DNA of 64,000 bases from Antitrichia curtipendula (lineage: Eukaryota > Streptophyta > Bryopsida > Hypnales > Leucodontaceae): the NCBI GenBank assembly GCA_951230915.1, contig OX579635.1:38626001-38690000 (forward strand), written 5' to 3'. The notes under the pieces are model-generated. The model made no database searches and was not told the origin of the DNA. It saw only the letters and a list, made by a program, of their open reading frames with translations. How positions within the stretch are numbered: the stretch's first letter is position 1; each line of letters begins with the position of its first letter. Shown in pieces: positions 54,950 to 64,000 of this stretch. A program made the translations under genes and the position numbers.

Positions 54950-55340
54950 CTTAAGCCTACAAGACCAAACAACGTTTTTTTGGCAACATAGTGATTTGGG
55001 TAGCTCACTAAGAACATAAATAATCACTACATTTTTTGAATGTTTTTTTGGATATGGGGATAAGGAGTACTTTGCCACTTCCACCAAATTTTCTTACAAT
55101 TGGATTTGTCCACAAGGAGTTATGGGACAAAAATGTTGTTATGATGGATGGGGCGTACCACAAGTACAATTATTTGCAAAAGAGCAAAATTTTCACCACA
55201 ATGCTTATAGGAGCGGGATAGGACTTGGGACTAATTTTTGGCCCAAGTTGAAAACAAGTTGTTTCTATGTTTTGGGGGAACTCAAAAATTTAGGACGGAT
55301 GGCCAATGAAACAATTCCTGTACAAAATATAGTTTAAATT
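54950..55340 (-). mobile_element. TTAA element, reverse, diverged left part
   Basis: AATCCCCTTAAGCCTACAAG, then GACCAAAC and TTGGCAACATAGTGATTTGG, correspond to the GGACC end of the family. Downstream the GATAAGGAGTACTTTGCC and GAGTTATGGGAC blocks parallel the same part of 19092-20024. Two overlapping short frames here (55036-55337) are by-products of the repeat. Confidence 0.5.
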
Positions 55341-55418
55341 TATTTTTATTAAATACTAGAAGACAATAGATTTGGCTACTATCTCACAAAGCTTCTATAT
55401 CTACTCACTTTGCTTATG

Positions 55419-56028
55419 ATAGGATGAAAAGACAATCTATTTATATAGGAGGGATGGTAGGAAATAAAACAATCCGTGTGGGATATGTAAATTAGAATTG
55501 GTAGAAGCTCAACCGCTCATAGTTAAGTCAAATGTAAGAATTTTATTCAAAGTAGAATTTCAGACCTCATTTACGCATAGTAGAATAATTTTTTCAAAAC
55601 TTTAAACTATTCTACTGAAGAAAATCAAGCTAAATTTCATTTCCAAAAAACTATTTGAAATTTTGAGTCTTAGAACAAAAGTTATAGACAAATTGAAGTC
55701 AAAGAAGATGTTTGAAAATGTCAAAGAAAATGTCCCTTCCAACCCTCTCTAAAATCTGTTCATAACTTTTAACTGGAGACTCAAAATCACAAACAATTTT
55801 TTGGAGATGAGAGTTAGCTTGGTTCTCCACATTCAGTTAGTTCAAATTTTTTTGAGAAAAGTCATTTTACTATGCCTAAATGAGGTCTGAAATTCTACTT
55901 TAAACACAATTCCTATATGTAACTTAAGTATGAGCAGTTGAACTTTTACTAATTCTAATCTAACATATCCCACAGGGGTTGTTTACCTCCTACCATCTCT
56001 CTTGTATAAAGAGTTTGTCTTCTCACCT
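55419..56028. mobile_element. foldback family G, second copy
   Basis: Inverted arms of about 280 bp, more diverged than in 50516-51118. Pairing blocks are GTGGGATATGT, GTAGAAGCTCAACCGCTCAT against ATGAGCAGTTGAACTTTTAC, and TTTCAGACCTCATTTACGCA against TGCCTAAATGAGGTCTGAAA. Spacer about 50 bp. Confidence 0.7.
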
Positions 56029-56224
56029 TTGGAAGCATCAAAAGCTTCAGATGGATGTTTCAAAAAATTTGATTTCTTTGAATTTAATGCTAAATTCTTT
56101 AAAATTATAAGTAGAATGTGAATTCTCAGAAGACTTGGTATGTGGTAAACTTATGCAATGTCAGTGACCCATGATCAGTCAGACATACTAAACCTTGACC
56201 TGGCCACCTCTCGTCGAATATGCC

Positions 56225-56530
56225 TAAGGTAGTCTGCTCTAAAAGCGAGCGGGCTCTAAAACCGAACATGGCACAGAGGTACATTTTGCTTTCTTCAATG
56301 TATCAACGGTGTACATTTCACGAGGTGGTCAGTTTTAGTGACCACTGCGTTTTAACTTCAAAAATTTGTAACTAATTCCACGAAGGTCCAAAAAATATGA
56401 AACGACTTGGGTTAGATGCCAATTTCATTTTTCTTCTTCTAAAAATTAACTGAAAATTGTTTCAAGGAGTTTAGGTTCCCCCAAAAGGCAAACAACTCTT
56501 AAATGGTCGCTTTAAGAGCGGATTACCTTA
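56225..56530 (-). mobile_element. TA-AGGTA element (family C)
   Basis: TAAGGTAGTCTGCTCTAAAA at the left and the inverse of TAAGGTAATCCGCTCTTAAA at the right, 306 bp, with the interior reversed (TCCAAAAAATATGAAACGAC, TTGGGTTAGATGCCAATTTC). Confidence 0.7.
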
Positions 56531-56559
56531 TATGAGTTGCCCTTGAATTCAGCTTAGAT

Positions 56560-57058
56560 GTTTCAAACCATAAATTGATCAAGCTTGCCAAATCCACAAA
56601 TTTGGGGCAATTTTTCTCCCTCCTCTAAAGCTATTTAAAACTTAGAACTCCATTGTTAGCATTTTGAAAAGATTACTATATCATGTATAAGTCAAAAATT
56701 GTTAAAAATATAGCTTTGTATAAGAGTTTTCTTGAGTGAAATTTCTTGGTACATGTTTCTCAATTTGAAATGTTATGAAATTTTAGAATGTATAGCCAAC
56801 TCTATTATAAAAAAAGAGAAATTAACTTGTGCAAAATCAGAATTGCTCAGAATTTGGATGCCTCCAAAAACATTTTTTCCAACTTACAATCTATGTGGTC
56901 AAAAACTCCCATTTTAATATTACAATGTACTGACTACTAGATCCTATAATAAGATGCAACAAGATTTCATTTGTCATTTTCTAGGGGCCTTTGCCATCAA
57001 AACAACCCATTTTGAATGTCTTTTGATGCAACTTAGTCAAAGAACTTTAGAGGTTAAT
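56560..57058 (+). mobile_element. TTAA element, subtype B, right part
   Basis: Ends GAACTTTAGAGGTTAAT and includes blocks resembling the right half of subtype B (TAGATCCTATAATAAG, AACCCATTTTGAATGTC). The left end is not recognisable. Family-like sequence resumes after it (about 57060-57370) and runs into the gap. Confidence 0.4.
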
Positions 57059-57377
57059 TAAAAAATTTTGAACTATAGGATTTTGAGGTTTAAATCTTTA
57101 GATCTATATGGTGAGGAATTGAGTTGAAAATTTGAGATAAAAGTTTAATTTTTTTAAATGCTTTTTATTCTTAAGAAATTATTTCATAGAAGTAGGTATA
57201 AAGTAAAAGGAAAAATGATATTGTTGATAGTTCTAAAATGGAATTGAAATATGTCATTCCCAGTGGTCAATTTGTTGTAGCAAGTAATCTATTTCTTTGG
57301 GGTGTTATAGTTTTGAATAATTGTAAAAATTGAATTTCGGAACAAATCTTATACATTATTTTTCAAAGAAAAATCTT

Positions 57378-57587
57378 NNNNNNNNNNNNNNNNNNNNNNN
57401 NNNNNNNNNNNNNNNNNNNNNNNNNNNNNNNNNNNNNNNNNNNNNNNNNNNNNNNNNNNNNNNNNNNNNNNNNNNNNNNNNNNNNNNNNNNNNNNNNNNN
57501 NNNNNNNNNNNNNNNNNNNNNNNNNNNNNNNNNNNNNNNNNNNNNNNNNNNNNNNNNNNNNNNNNNNNNNNNNNNNNAGATGCATGC
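57378..57587. other. assembly gap (210 N)
   Basis: Unsequenced bases. The left side is TTAA-family-like AT-rich DNA and the right side is a probable LTR, so the gap hides the left boundary of that LTR. Confidence 1.
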
Positions 57588-58629
57588 ACCTAGACGTGAG
57601 TTTCTATGATTTTAGGATCTAAAGATCCACCTTTGCGGATTGTCTTGTAGTTAGACAGTTAGTTTGGAAGGATAAGGAATGATCCTGGTCTTCTCCTTTT
57701 TGATCCTTGGGCCTTTTAGGATTCCTTGGGATTAGTATTTAAGGGTTGGAAATTAGTTTCAACTCCGGGCGTTTTCATATTCTTGTTTTCCTATTCAATT
57801 TCTGCAAAGAAAGTTTGGATTTCACCTTCATGAGTATTGGTCTGAAAAGTCTTGGTCTTGTGTTGAAGAGTTAGGCAGTATTTCGACCATTGCTAGTTCA
57901 AGTAGTTTGGTAGTGAAAGCTTAAAGAAGAGGAGAATTAGTACCCGGATTCCTTCCGGATCCGCGTCCGAGAGTATTGAGGATTGGTTCTGTAAATCCTT
58001 GTGTACTCAGAGGGAATTCCATTTGCTGATGTTTCTTGGAGAGTCTTATGAGCGAGATAGCCATTCTTAGGTTAGGTGAGTCCTTGAGAGGAAGGGCAAA
58101 TGCTAACTGACGTCTGAGAGGTCTTGTTGCAACCGGAAGAGAGGAACTGGAAGGTAGGAGGAATCTCCTAGTTAGTAAGGTGCCACATCTCACTGTTCGG
58201 ATTGCATCCGGATGAGTTTGTCATTGTAGTAATGTGGGGATTGTAGGGGTTTCTTGAGTGACCTACTGGCGTGGATTAGTTTCCGGATTAGTTGTGAGGA
58301 AGAACTTGCGTCCCATCCTTTTCTATCCTTTTGTTATTTTCCTTTTTAGTGAAATCTTCAGTCACTCTAATCATCTGGAGGGTAGGATTTACGCGTCCTT
58401 CCTTAACATAAGAGCGGACCCCTCCGTATACAAGGCTAAACTTCTACTTTCGGTTACTAATAGTTCCGGATCCTTTTTGCTTTGGTTTGGTTTGGTTTTC
58501 CGGATCCCATTCCGGTAATTTTGAGGAATCTGTAGTTAAAGTCCTTTGGGAACGATACACGGGTCATCTTGGGTGTTTTGTCATTTAGGACACCTAAAGG
58601 TAGGATTTGTGCTTCCTTGTGCTACGACA
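57588..58629 (+). mobile_element. probable solo LTR of a retrotransposon (left end in gap)
   Basis: A compact 1-kb block with more balanced composition than its flanks, no long frame, a TATTTAAGG promoter-like box near 57737, many CCGGAT motifs and a right end CTTGTGCTACGACA that looks like an LTR 3' terminus. What follows is ordinary AT-rich DNA without a primer-binding site, and the left of the gap holds no retrotransposon interior. A solo LTR fits best. There is no reverse transcriptase here to confirm the class. Confidence 0.45.
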
Positions 58630-58682
58630 AATCAAATTGCTCCAATATAGCTAATAAAGTTTGACTCCTTTTAGAATGTGAT

Positions 58683-58825
58683 TTGAAATATTAGAAAGGG
58701 CCTAACATGCACAACCCCAATCAATTTATGGCTTCTCAAAATCTACTTTACAATTTTTTTAAATGAATTTCTAAAGTGATTTTTTCTCCAAGATGTAATG
58801 TATTTGAGACTTGTTTCCAGGAGCC
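58683..58825 (-). repeat. dispersed repeat J, copy 2
   Basis: Inverted copy of 7190-7330. It begins about 50 bp after the LTR-like end. Confidence 0.5.
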
Positions 58826-58955
58826 TTTGACACTATGGAAAGTCAAGATTGCAATGACACCTTTGCGCAAAAAAATCTTGAATAGAAAAATATAATCAAT
58901 CGTTTTTTAAATTGGATTTTTGATGCTAAAATTAGACTTCAAAAAAATAAAATAA

Positions 58956-58959
<4 letters not shown>

Positions 58960-59033
<74 letters not shown>
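58960..59033. repeat. (TA)n microsatellite
   Basis: About 37 uninterrupted TA units, preceded by A-rich AAATAAAATAA. Confidence 0.95.
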
Positions 59034-59035
<2 letters not shown>

Positions 59036-59257
59036 ACTTGATTAGGTTTAATTTAATTTCAAAGTATTGTCAACACCAAAATTTGGTGCCTCAAGGCATT
59101 TATGGGTTATATATCCCACTTGAAACATTTCACATTTTTGCCAAGATGCTTGATTTGAATTTTTTACTTTTATTTTAAATAATTAATGATAAATTCAAAC
59201 CCTTACAATTAAATCTATAGCTTTTTTTATGACTTAGTGAAGACAAGTGGTTCTCAA

Positions 59258-59811
59258 GGGGTGCACTTAGTTCTATTAAAACAAACCACGTGCAAACAAG
59301 TAGTTTCTAATAAACTATAATTTCAACCTAAAATTTTGAGCATTGTTTAATAATGAATATAGATTTCTATTGCCAAAATTTCCAGCTCAAATAAAATATG
59401 AAATGATTTCTAGAAGAGGTTGAAAATGAACTAAAATGGCATTTTTTTTCAACTCAAATAACTATAGAGAATACATTTAGATGATCATTGAATCAATATT
59501 CAACTCAAAATGAGCTTTCAATACAGAGTTATTTTTAGGAATTTTTTGTTCATTTTTTAGACAATTTTTTCTTATATAATATAGAAGTGTGAAAGTTATT
59601 TTTCAGTTCTATAGGCTATCATTTTACTTCAAAAATTTATAACTAATTTTTATTAACAAATAAAAATGTCAATAATTCAAAACATAAACTTTCAAAGTAG
59701 TAAAATCTATTCATTTTTTTTTAATTTAAAATTTGAAATTTAAAATGTATATAGGGGGTCCAAAGTTTTGTTCGCACGTGGTTTCTAATGGATACTCTAA
59801 GTGACCCCCCC
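59258..59811. mobile_element. dispersed MITE D, copy 2
   Basis: Same length (554 bp), orientation and ends as 31779-32332: GGGGTGCACTTAG at the left, CTAAGTGACCCCCCC at the right. The inner parts of the terminal repeat (ACGTG-CAAACAA against TTGTTCGCACGTG) are better preserved here. Confidence 0.65.
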
Positions 59812-59934
59812 GAGAAATGATTTCTTTTGTAATAAAAAAAAATTATTTATAAATAGTGGAAAAATAGAATATACAAAATGATGGACCGTGAAGGTTTGAT
59901 TTATAACATGTTCATAGGATTTGTCTCTACATGG

Positions 59935-60878
59935 TTATCCCCTAACGGACCAAACTGGGATTTTTTGCAACATAGCAATTTTGGATAGATACCTAAGAAT
60001 GGAGTTTTTATTTTTTTTGGTTTGATATTTTCACACAACATTTTCCCAGGGAGTAGCTTTAAGGCCCAACAATTTTCATAACTTTTGATTACATGGTTCA
60101 AAAGTTATTGTATGACATGTAGTTTTCATTGCTAGGCGGGCAGCCTGGGCAGCTAAAAAATTCTTCAATATTTAAAAAAAAAAAAAAGTTTGAAATTATT
60201 TTCTTAGATTATATGTATTTGGAAAGCTTTGAATCATTTCATTTTGTTTAATGAGATGAAAGTTATGGGAGTTTTAGTTTGTGGGTAATTTGTGAAAAGT
60301 TATAGAATGTTTACTCTTAATAGACTTTGAAGTCTTTTATTTATCCCAATTTTTAATATTTAAAAAAAAGAATAAAAATGTTGGGTTTAGATTGTTTAAT
60401 TAAACATTGCAACCATTGGAATTGACATTTTTCAATTCCATAAATAAATTGTTAACAATTTAGTACTTTGAATCATTCTCTACTTCTTTCTACTTACTAT
60501 TTTTTCCTACATGTTGTACAATTTCAAATTACTTGAAAATTTTCAAGCATGTAGCCAACTTGACTTGAAGAATGAATCCAAAGAGTTACAACCATTTTTG
60601 ACACTTTCATACAAATGTGGCCTTCTATTAAGTGCAACTGCCCGGATTTTCGCAGGGGTAAAAAAAGGACTTTTGTACTTTCAAACACTAATATCTTGCA
60701 ATCTACACGGCAGAAATTTCTGAAATTTTTTCCACATCCTTTCAAACCAGTGAAATAAAAGATCCTAAGGTTACATTTTCCCAAAAATGTTTTTTTTCTA
60801 AAATTTGGTAGTTGTCCTAGAAATGACAATTTTGGAGCGTTTTTGGTAAAAACATGGTCAAATACCTTTAGGGGTTAA
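59935..60878 (-). mobile_element. TTAA-CCCCTAAAG element, reverse
   Basis: TTATCCCCTAACGGACC at the left (TTAT for TTAA) and ACCTTTAGGGGTTAA at the right enclose 944 bp of inverted family interior (TTGCAACATAGCAATTTTGG, ACTTGAAGAATGAATCCAAA, TGCAATCTACACGG). Confidence 0.75.
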
Positions 60879-63550
60879 TTAGTTTCCACAAATTTTAGTA
60901 GGATTGCATAGCAAATAAGGATAAAAATAACAAATTAATGTATAAGATCAGAGAAAGAATTACTTTGTAGATATCATTGAAGGAAGTATATCTAAAAGAG
61001 TCCCCGGTTCCATTGCATCTTTTCAATGCACATGCAACCAAGATTTTTGGGTTGAAATGGTATGTTTGTGTTGTTAAAGAGCACAATTGGAAAGATGATG
61101 CTTTTAAGTATTTTTATTATGCCCTTTCATTTTTGTTTTGTCTTTTCAAGTTTATCAAATTTCAAGGAGGGATTAAGTTTTTTAATTAAACCTATTCATT
61201 TAGATGTGTACTTTTCATATTACTTTTATTGTTGTGTGGCCTTTGATGTGAAATCTTGAATGAGCATTCTCTAAAGAGTCATGACTAGGTTTATAGAAAT
61301 TTAAAAAAAATCTCTAATACCATTGCCATTTCTAGTGTGCGAATAACAAAAATTAAAAATTAAAATTAAATTTGGTATCCAATCATTAAGATTTTGTCTT
61401 GCACTACCCAATGACGAAATTCCAATAACATTGGCACTCTAGTTCTAAGAACATATTGTTTGAAGTAAAGAAAAGAGGCATTTTACAATCTCCTAAATAA
61501 AATCAACAAATTTTGAATTCTTTTGGATTGAAATTTTTGCCCTATAGAGATTTGAGACTTTCTTTATTATTATAATTGAATTGAGAATATATATGCCCAC
61601 CCCACCCCATCAATCTTTTTTTATCAATCTTTAAAATAACATTAGTAGGAAGAGGTATGATAAGAAATGAAAAATCAAATTGATAAGAGTTCTAGGATGG
61701 AAATCCCCATAGTGATAGCATTAGGGCAAATATTCTAAATTATGTTCATTTTTATTAAAAAAATGATATATAATGAATAATATGACAATCATCATATTTT
61801 TTTTTTATAAGTTCATAATTGACTTCAAAATAGCAGTCTTCATTTTTCCACCTTACTACCTTACCTAGTGGATAAAGTTGGCAAAACATATTTCTAAAAA
61901 TAAACACCTAGAAAAAAAATCATTAAAAAAAAATTGTGTAAATTTTTTTTTTTTAATTCTATTTTTAGGCACCTACTAGATTACATTTGCCAACTTCAAT
62001 CAATTGTTCAATACATGATGCAAACTTTCCAACCGCGTACAAATATCAATATTGACTGAACCAAATCTCTACTTATAGATATTGATTTATTTTGTATAAT
62101 GATTTTTAAAACAAATATCTTAAATCATTTTTTAAAATTTCTTTAATCCACCTAGAGTCTTGCATTTTGTATTTAGGAAAATATACCCATATTTTTCAAG
62201 GTTCAATGAATATAAATTATATCCCTGGAAAGCTAGGACATTTCCTACACTTTGATTATTTTTTAAAAACACTTTAGAAATTGATATTGTACGAAACTCA
62301 CAAAATCTTTTAAAGCCCATTCCAAAGCTTTAATCTTTTGGAAGTTAACCCCGATGGATTTTTTTCCCCAAATACAAAGCTATAATTGTGCCTAGAGTTT
62401 GATAGTCCCTCCAAATTGTGGTTTCAATCATTGCCCACGGTTATAGCTCTATATCGCCAAAAATGTTTTCACTATTACAAAAAAATGAACCCATGACCAC
62501 TTATTCAAACTTCTCAATCTTTCACTTGATATATTACTATTTATTTACCACTCAAGCACTCTATATTAGTTTTTAAAATTATATTTAATTTTCACAAATG
62601 AAGCCACATACTTTCTAAAAGTCTAAATTTTCTCTAGGAAACATTCATTCAACATAATGACCTTCATTCTTAGGTTATGCATCTTTGGAGCACATTGTGT
62701 GATAAAAATTGTTGTTTTTTGTATTTACCACACTTCATTAACCTAAGGGGCACACATGTCATTTTTCCATCGGTTGCAAAGTTTTAATAACTCTTTTGGA
62801 AGGGGTACACATGTCATTTTCCTACTAGTTGCAAAACTTTTACATTCAAAAATTTCAAAGAGGTGCTTGTATAGTTCTTTTTTTGAAAAAAAAGATTCAA
62901 AATTTCCATTACAAAAATCCATGAGAATTTAAATGCTAAATTATTTACAACTTCAATCCCAAACCCTAATACAAAAACACAAGAGGAAAAAAATACAAGT
63001 GAGTATAGAGACAATCTTTGATCTCTAAGTTGATGATTGTCAATCCCTATAGCATATTGCACACCAAATGATGCAATTTCTTCCATGAAATTCACACCAA
63101 TTTTACTCTTAACACGCCACAACAACCGAAAAACAAAAATAAAAAAAATTCAATTTCTTCCACAAAGGCTAATTCTTCTTTGTAAAATCCCATGTAATGA
63201 AAAGCATAATGAGGATTAAAGCTTCAGTGCAAAACATCTTCATGAATTCAAAACTTGAAGCTCGATAAAGTTTAAGATCAGAAGCTCAAACCTGAAAGAC
63301 TAGCTTGACCTCAACAAGAGTTTCATAATTGAGCAAGAAAAATTGCATTTTTGTTATGGACAACTGACAAGACAGATCTCCTAGAGGTGCTACTGTGAAT
63401 GTGTGAGCATGAGCCTGTGAACATTCAACAGGAATTATGTGAGCATTGAGCTCAAAATTTTGAAAAAACACTAGAAAATTCAACGATATTTCTAAAAAAA
63501 ATCTATCTAAAACTTTTGGTCAATTTTTATTATTTATAGTAGATTTGGGT
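60879..63550. other. intergenic AT-rich DNA
   Basis: No gene is supported. A diverged direct repeat with 55-bp shift is at about 62747-62840 (GGGGYACACATGTCATTTTY, then GTTGCAAA). A frame at 62814-63125 (minus, 103 codons) crosses it and has no recognisable domain. TTAACCCCGATGG near 62345 has no partner. Confidence 0.5.
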
Positions 63551-63592
63551 ACCTATTACCATGGACCTATTATTGTGGACCTATTGCTATGG
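63551..63592 (+). repeat. three tandem 14-bp units
   Basis: ACCTATTACCATGG, ACCTATTATTGTGG and ACCTATTGCTATGG follow one another without spacers. From here to 64000 I see no gene. Confidence 0.8.
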
Positions 63593-64000
63593 TTATGCAA
63601 AATTTGGATGAAAATCTACTTTTCAATATTGTCCAGAATATTGGAAGTATACATTATGAAGATGAAGAACTCAATAGATGTAAAAGGCGAATGGAGATGG
63701 AAATAAGGTTGTATAGAATATTTCATCAAATTATAATATTTGTTCCAAAAAAAGATTAATGCTTCTCAAGCTAAATGTGTAATCTCTAGCTCTATTGTCT
63801 AGGTTCAAGTTTTTTGAGTTTTTCAAGAATGGAATTCAGTTTAGTTTGTTTTTTCCACTTGGATGTTTGCTTGTTTGATCACATGATTATAGATTTTCAG
63901 AGCTCTTGGGACGGATGGGAGAAGCTTCATAGACCTAAGTTTGAGTTTTTTACAAGCTTTGGATTGACAAAGATTATTTGAGAAAGGAGTGAGATTGTTG

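Noticed and set aside
55036..55337. Overlapping frames with natural-looking residues
   Set aside because: The nucleotide sequence parallels a TTAA-family element in reverse, and the frames are not conserved in other copies.
57330..57593. Open frames crossing the N run
   Set aside because: They consist almost entirely of unknown residues.
17481..60878. Repeat arrays as a CRISPR-like system
   Set aside because: The repeats are about 1 kb, dispersed, in both orientations and in a plant-type genome; there is no regular short repeat-spacer pattern.
62345..62760. TTAACCCCGATGG as another TTAA element
   Set aside because: No inverted partner end and none of the family's interior blocks are present.

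Overview
The window looks like nuclear DNA of a land plant with a large, AT-rich, transposon-filled genome. The evidence is a plant-type APC1 gene, a plant F-box/propeller gene, a nuclear-style tRNA-Val(AAC) without encoded CCA, a telo-box in the APC1 leader, and many non-autonomous DNA transposons of plant type. The species cannot be fixed from the sequence. The low gene density and the intronless 5.7-kb APC1 frame would suit a non-seed plant, but that is a weak inference. There is one assembly gap (57378-57587).

Layout. 1-9.2 kb is repeats: a SINE-like sequence split by a CACTA element, small TTAA-bounded elements and dispersed fragments. 9.2-17 kb is the main genic island: tRNA-Val on the minus strand, head-to-head with APC1 on the plus strand, then a long unique 3' region. 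17-36 kb is a dense nest of miniature DNA transposons. 36.9-40 kb is the second genic island, with an F-box gene on the minus strand, a degenerate minisatellite just past its stop codon and a GC-richer upstream region. 40-64 kb is again mostly repeats, with a GC-richer island at 49.5-50.2 kb, a nested long-armed foldback at 50.3-51.5 kb and a probable solo LTR after the gap.

Genes. APC1 is the largest subunit of the anaphase-promoting complex, the ubiquitin ligase that drives mitotic exit. The F-box protein would be a substrate adaptor of an SCF ubiquitin ligase. Both belong to ubiquitin-mediated proteolysis, but nothing shows they are functionally linked.

The most distinctive content is a family of about 17 copies or fragments bounded by TTAA and inverted CCCCTAAAG termini. 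In one case a nested insertion lets the empty site be inferred from sister copies and shows TTAA as the target. That combination is the hallmark of piggyBac-type elements, which are not usual in land plants. A second family has TA-AGGTA termini, and one of its copies carries a nearly perfect hairpin with 90-bp arms.
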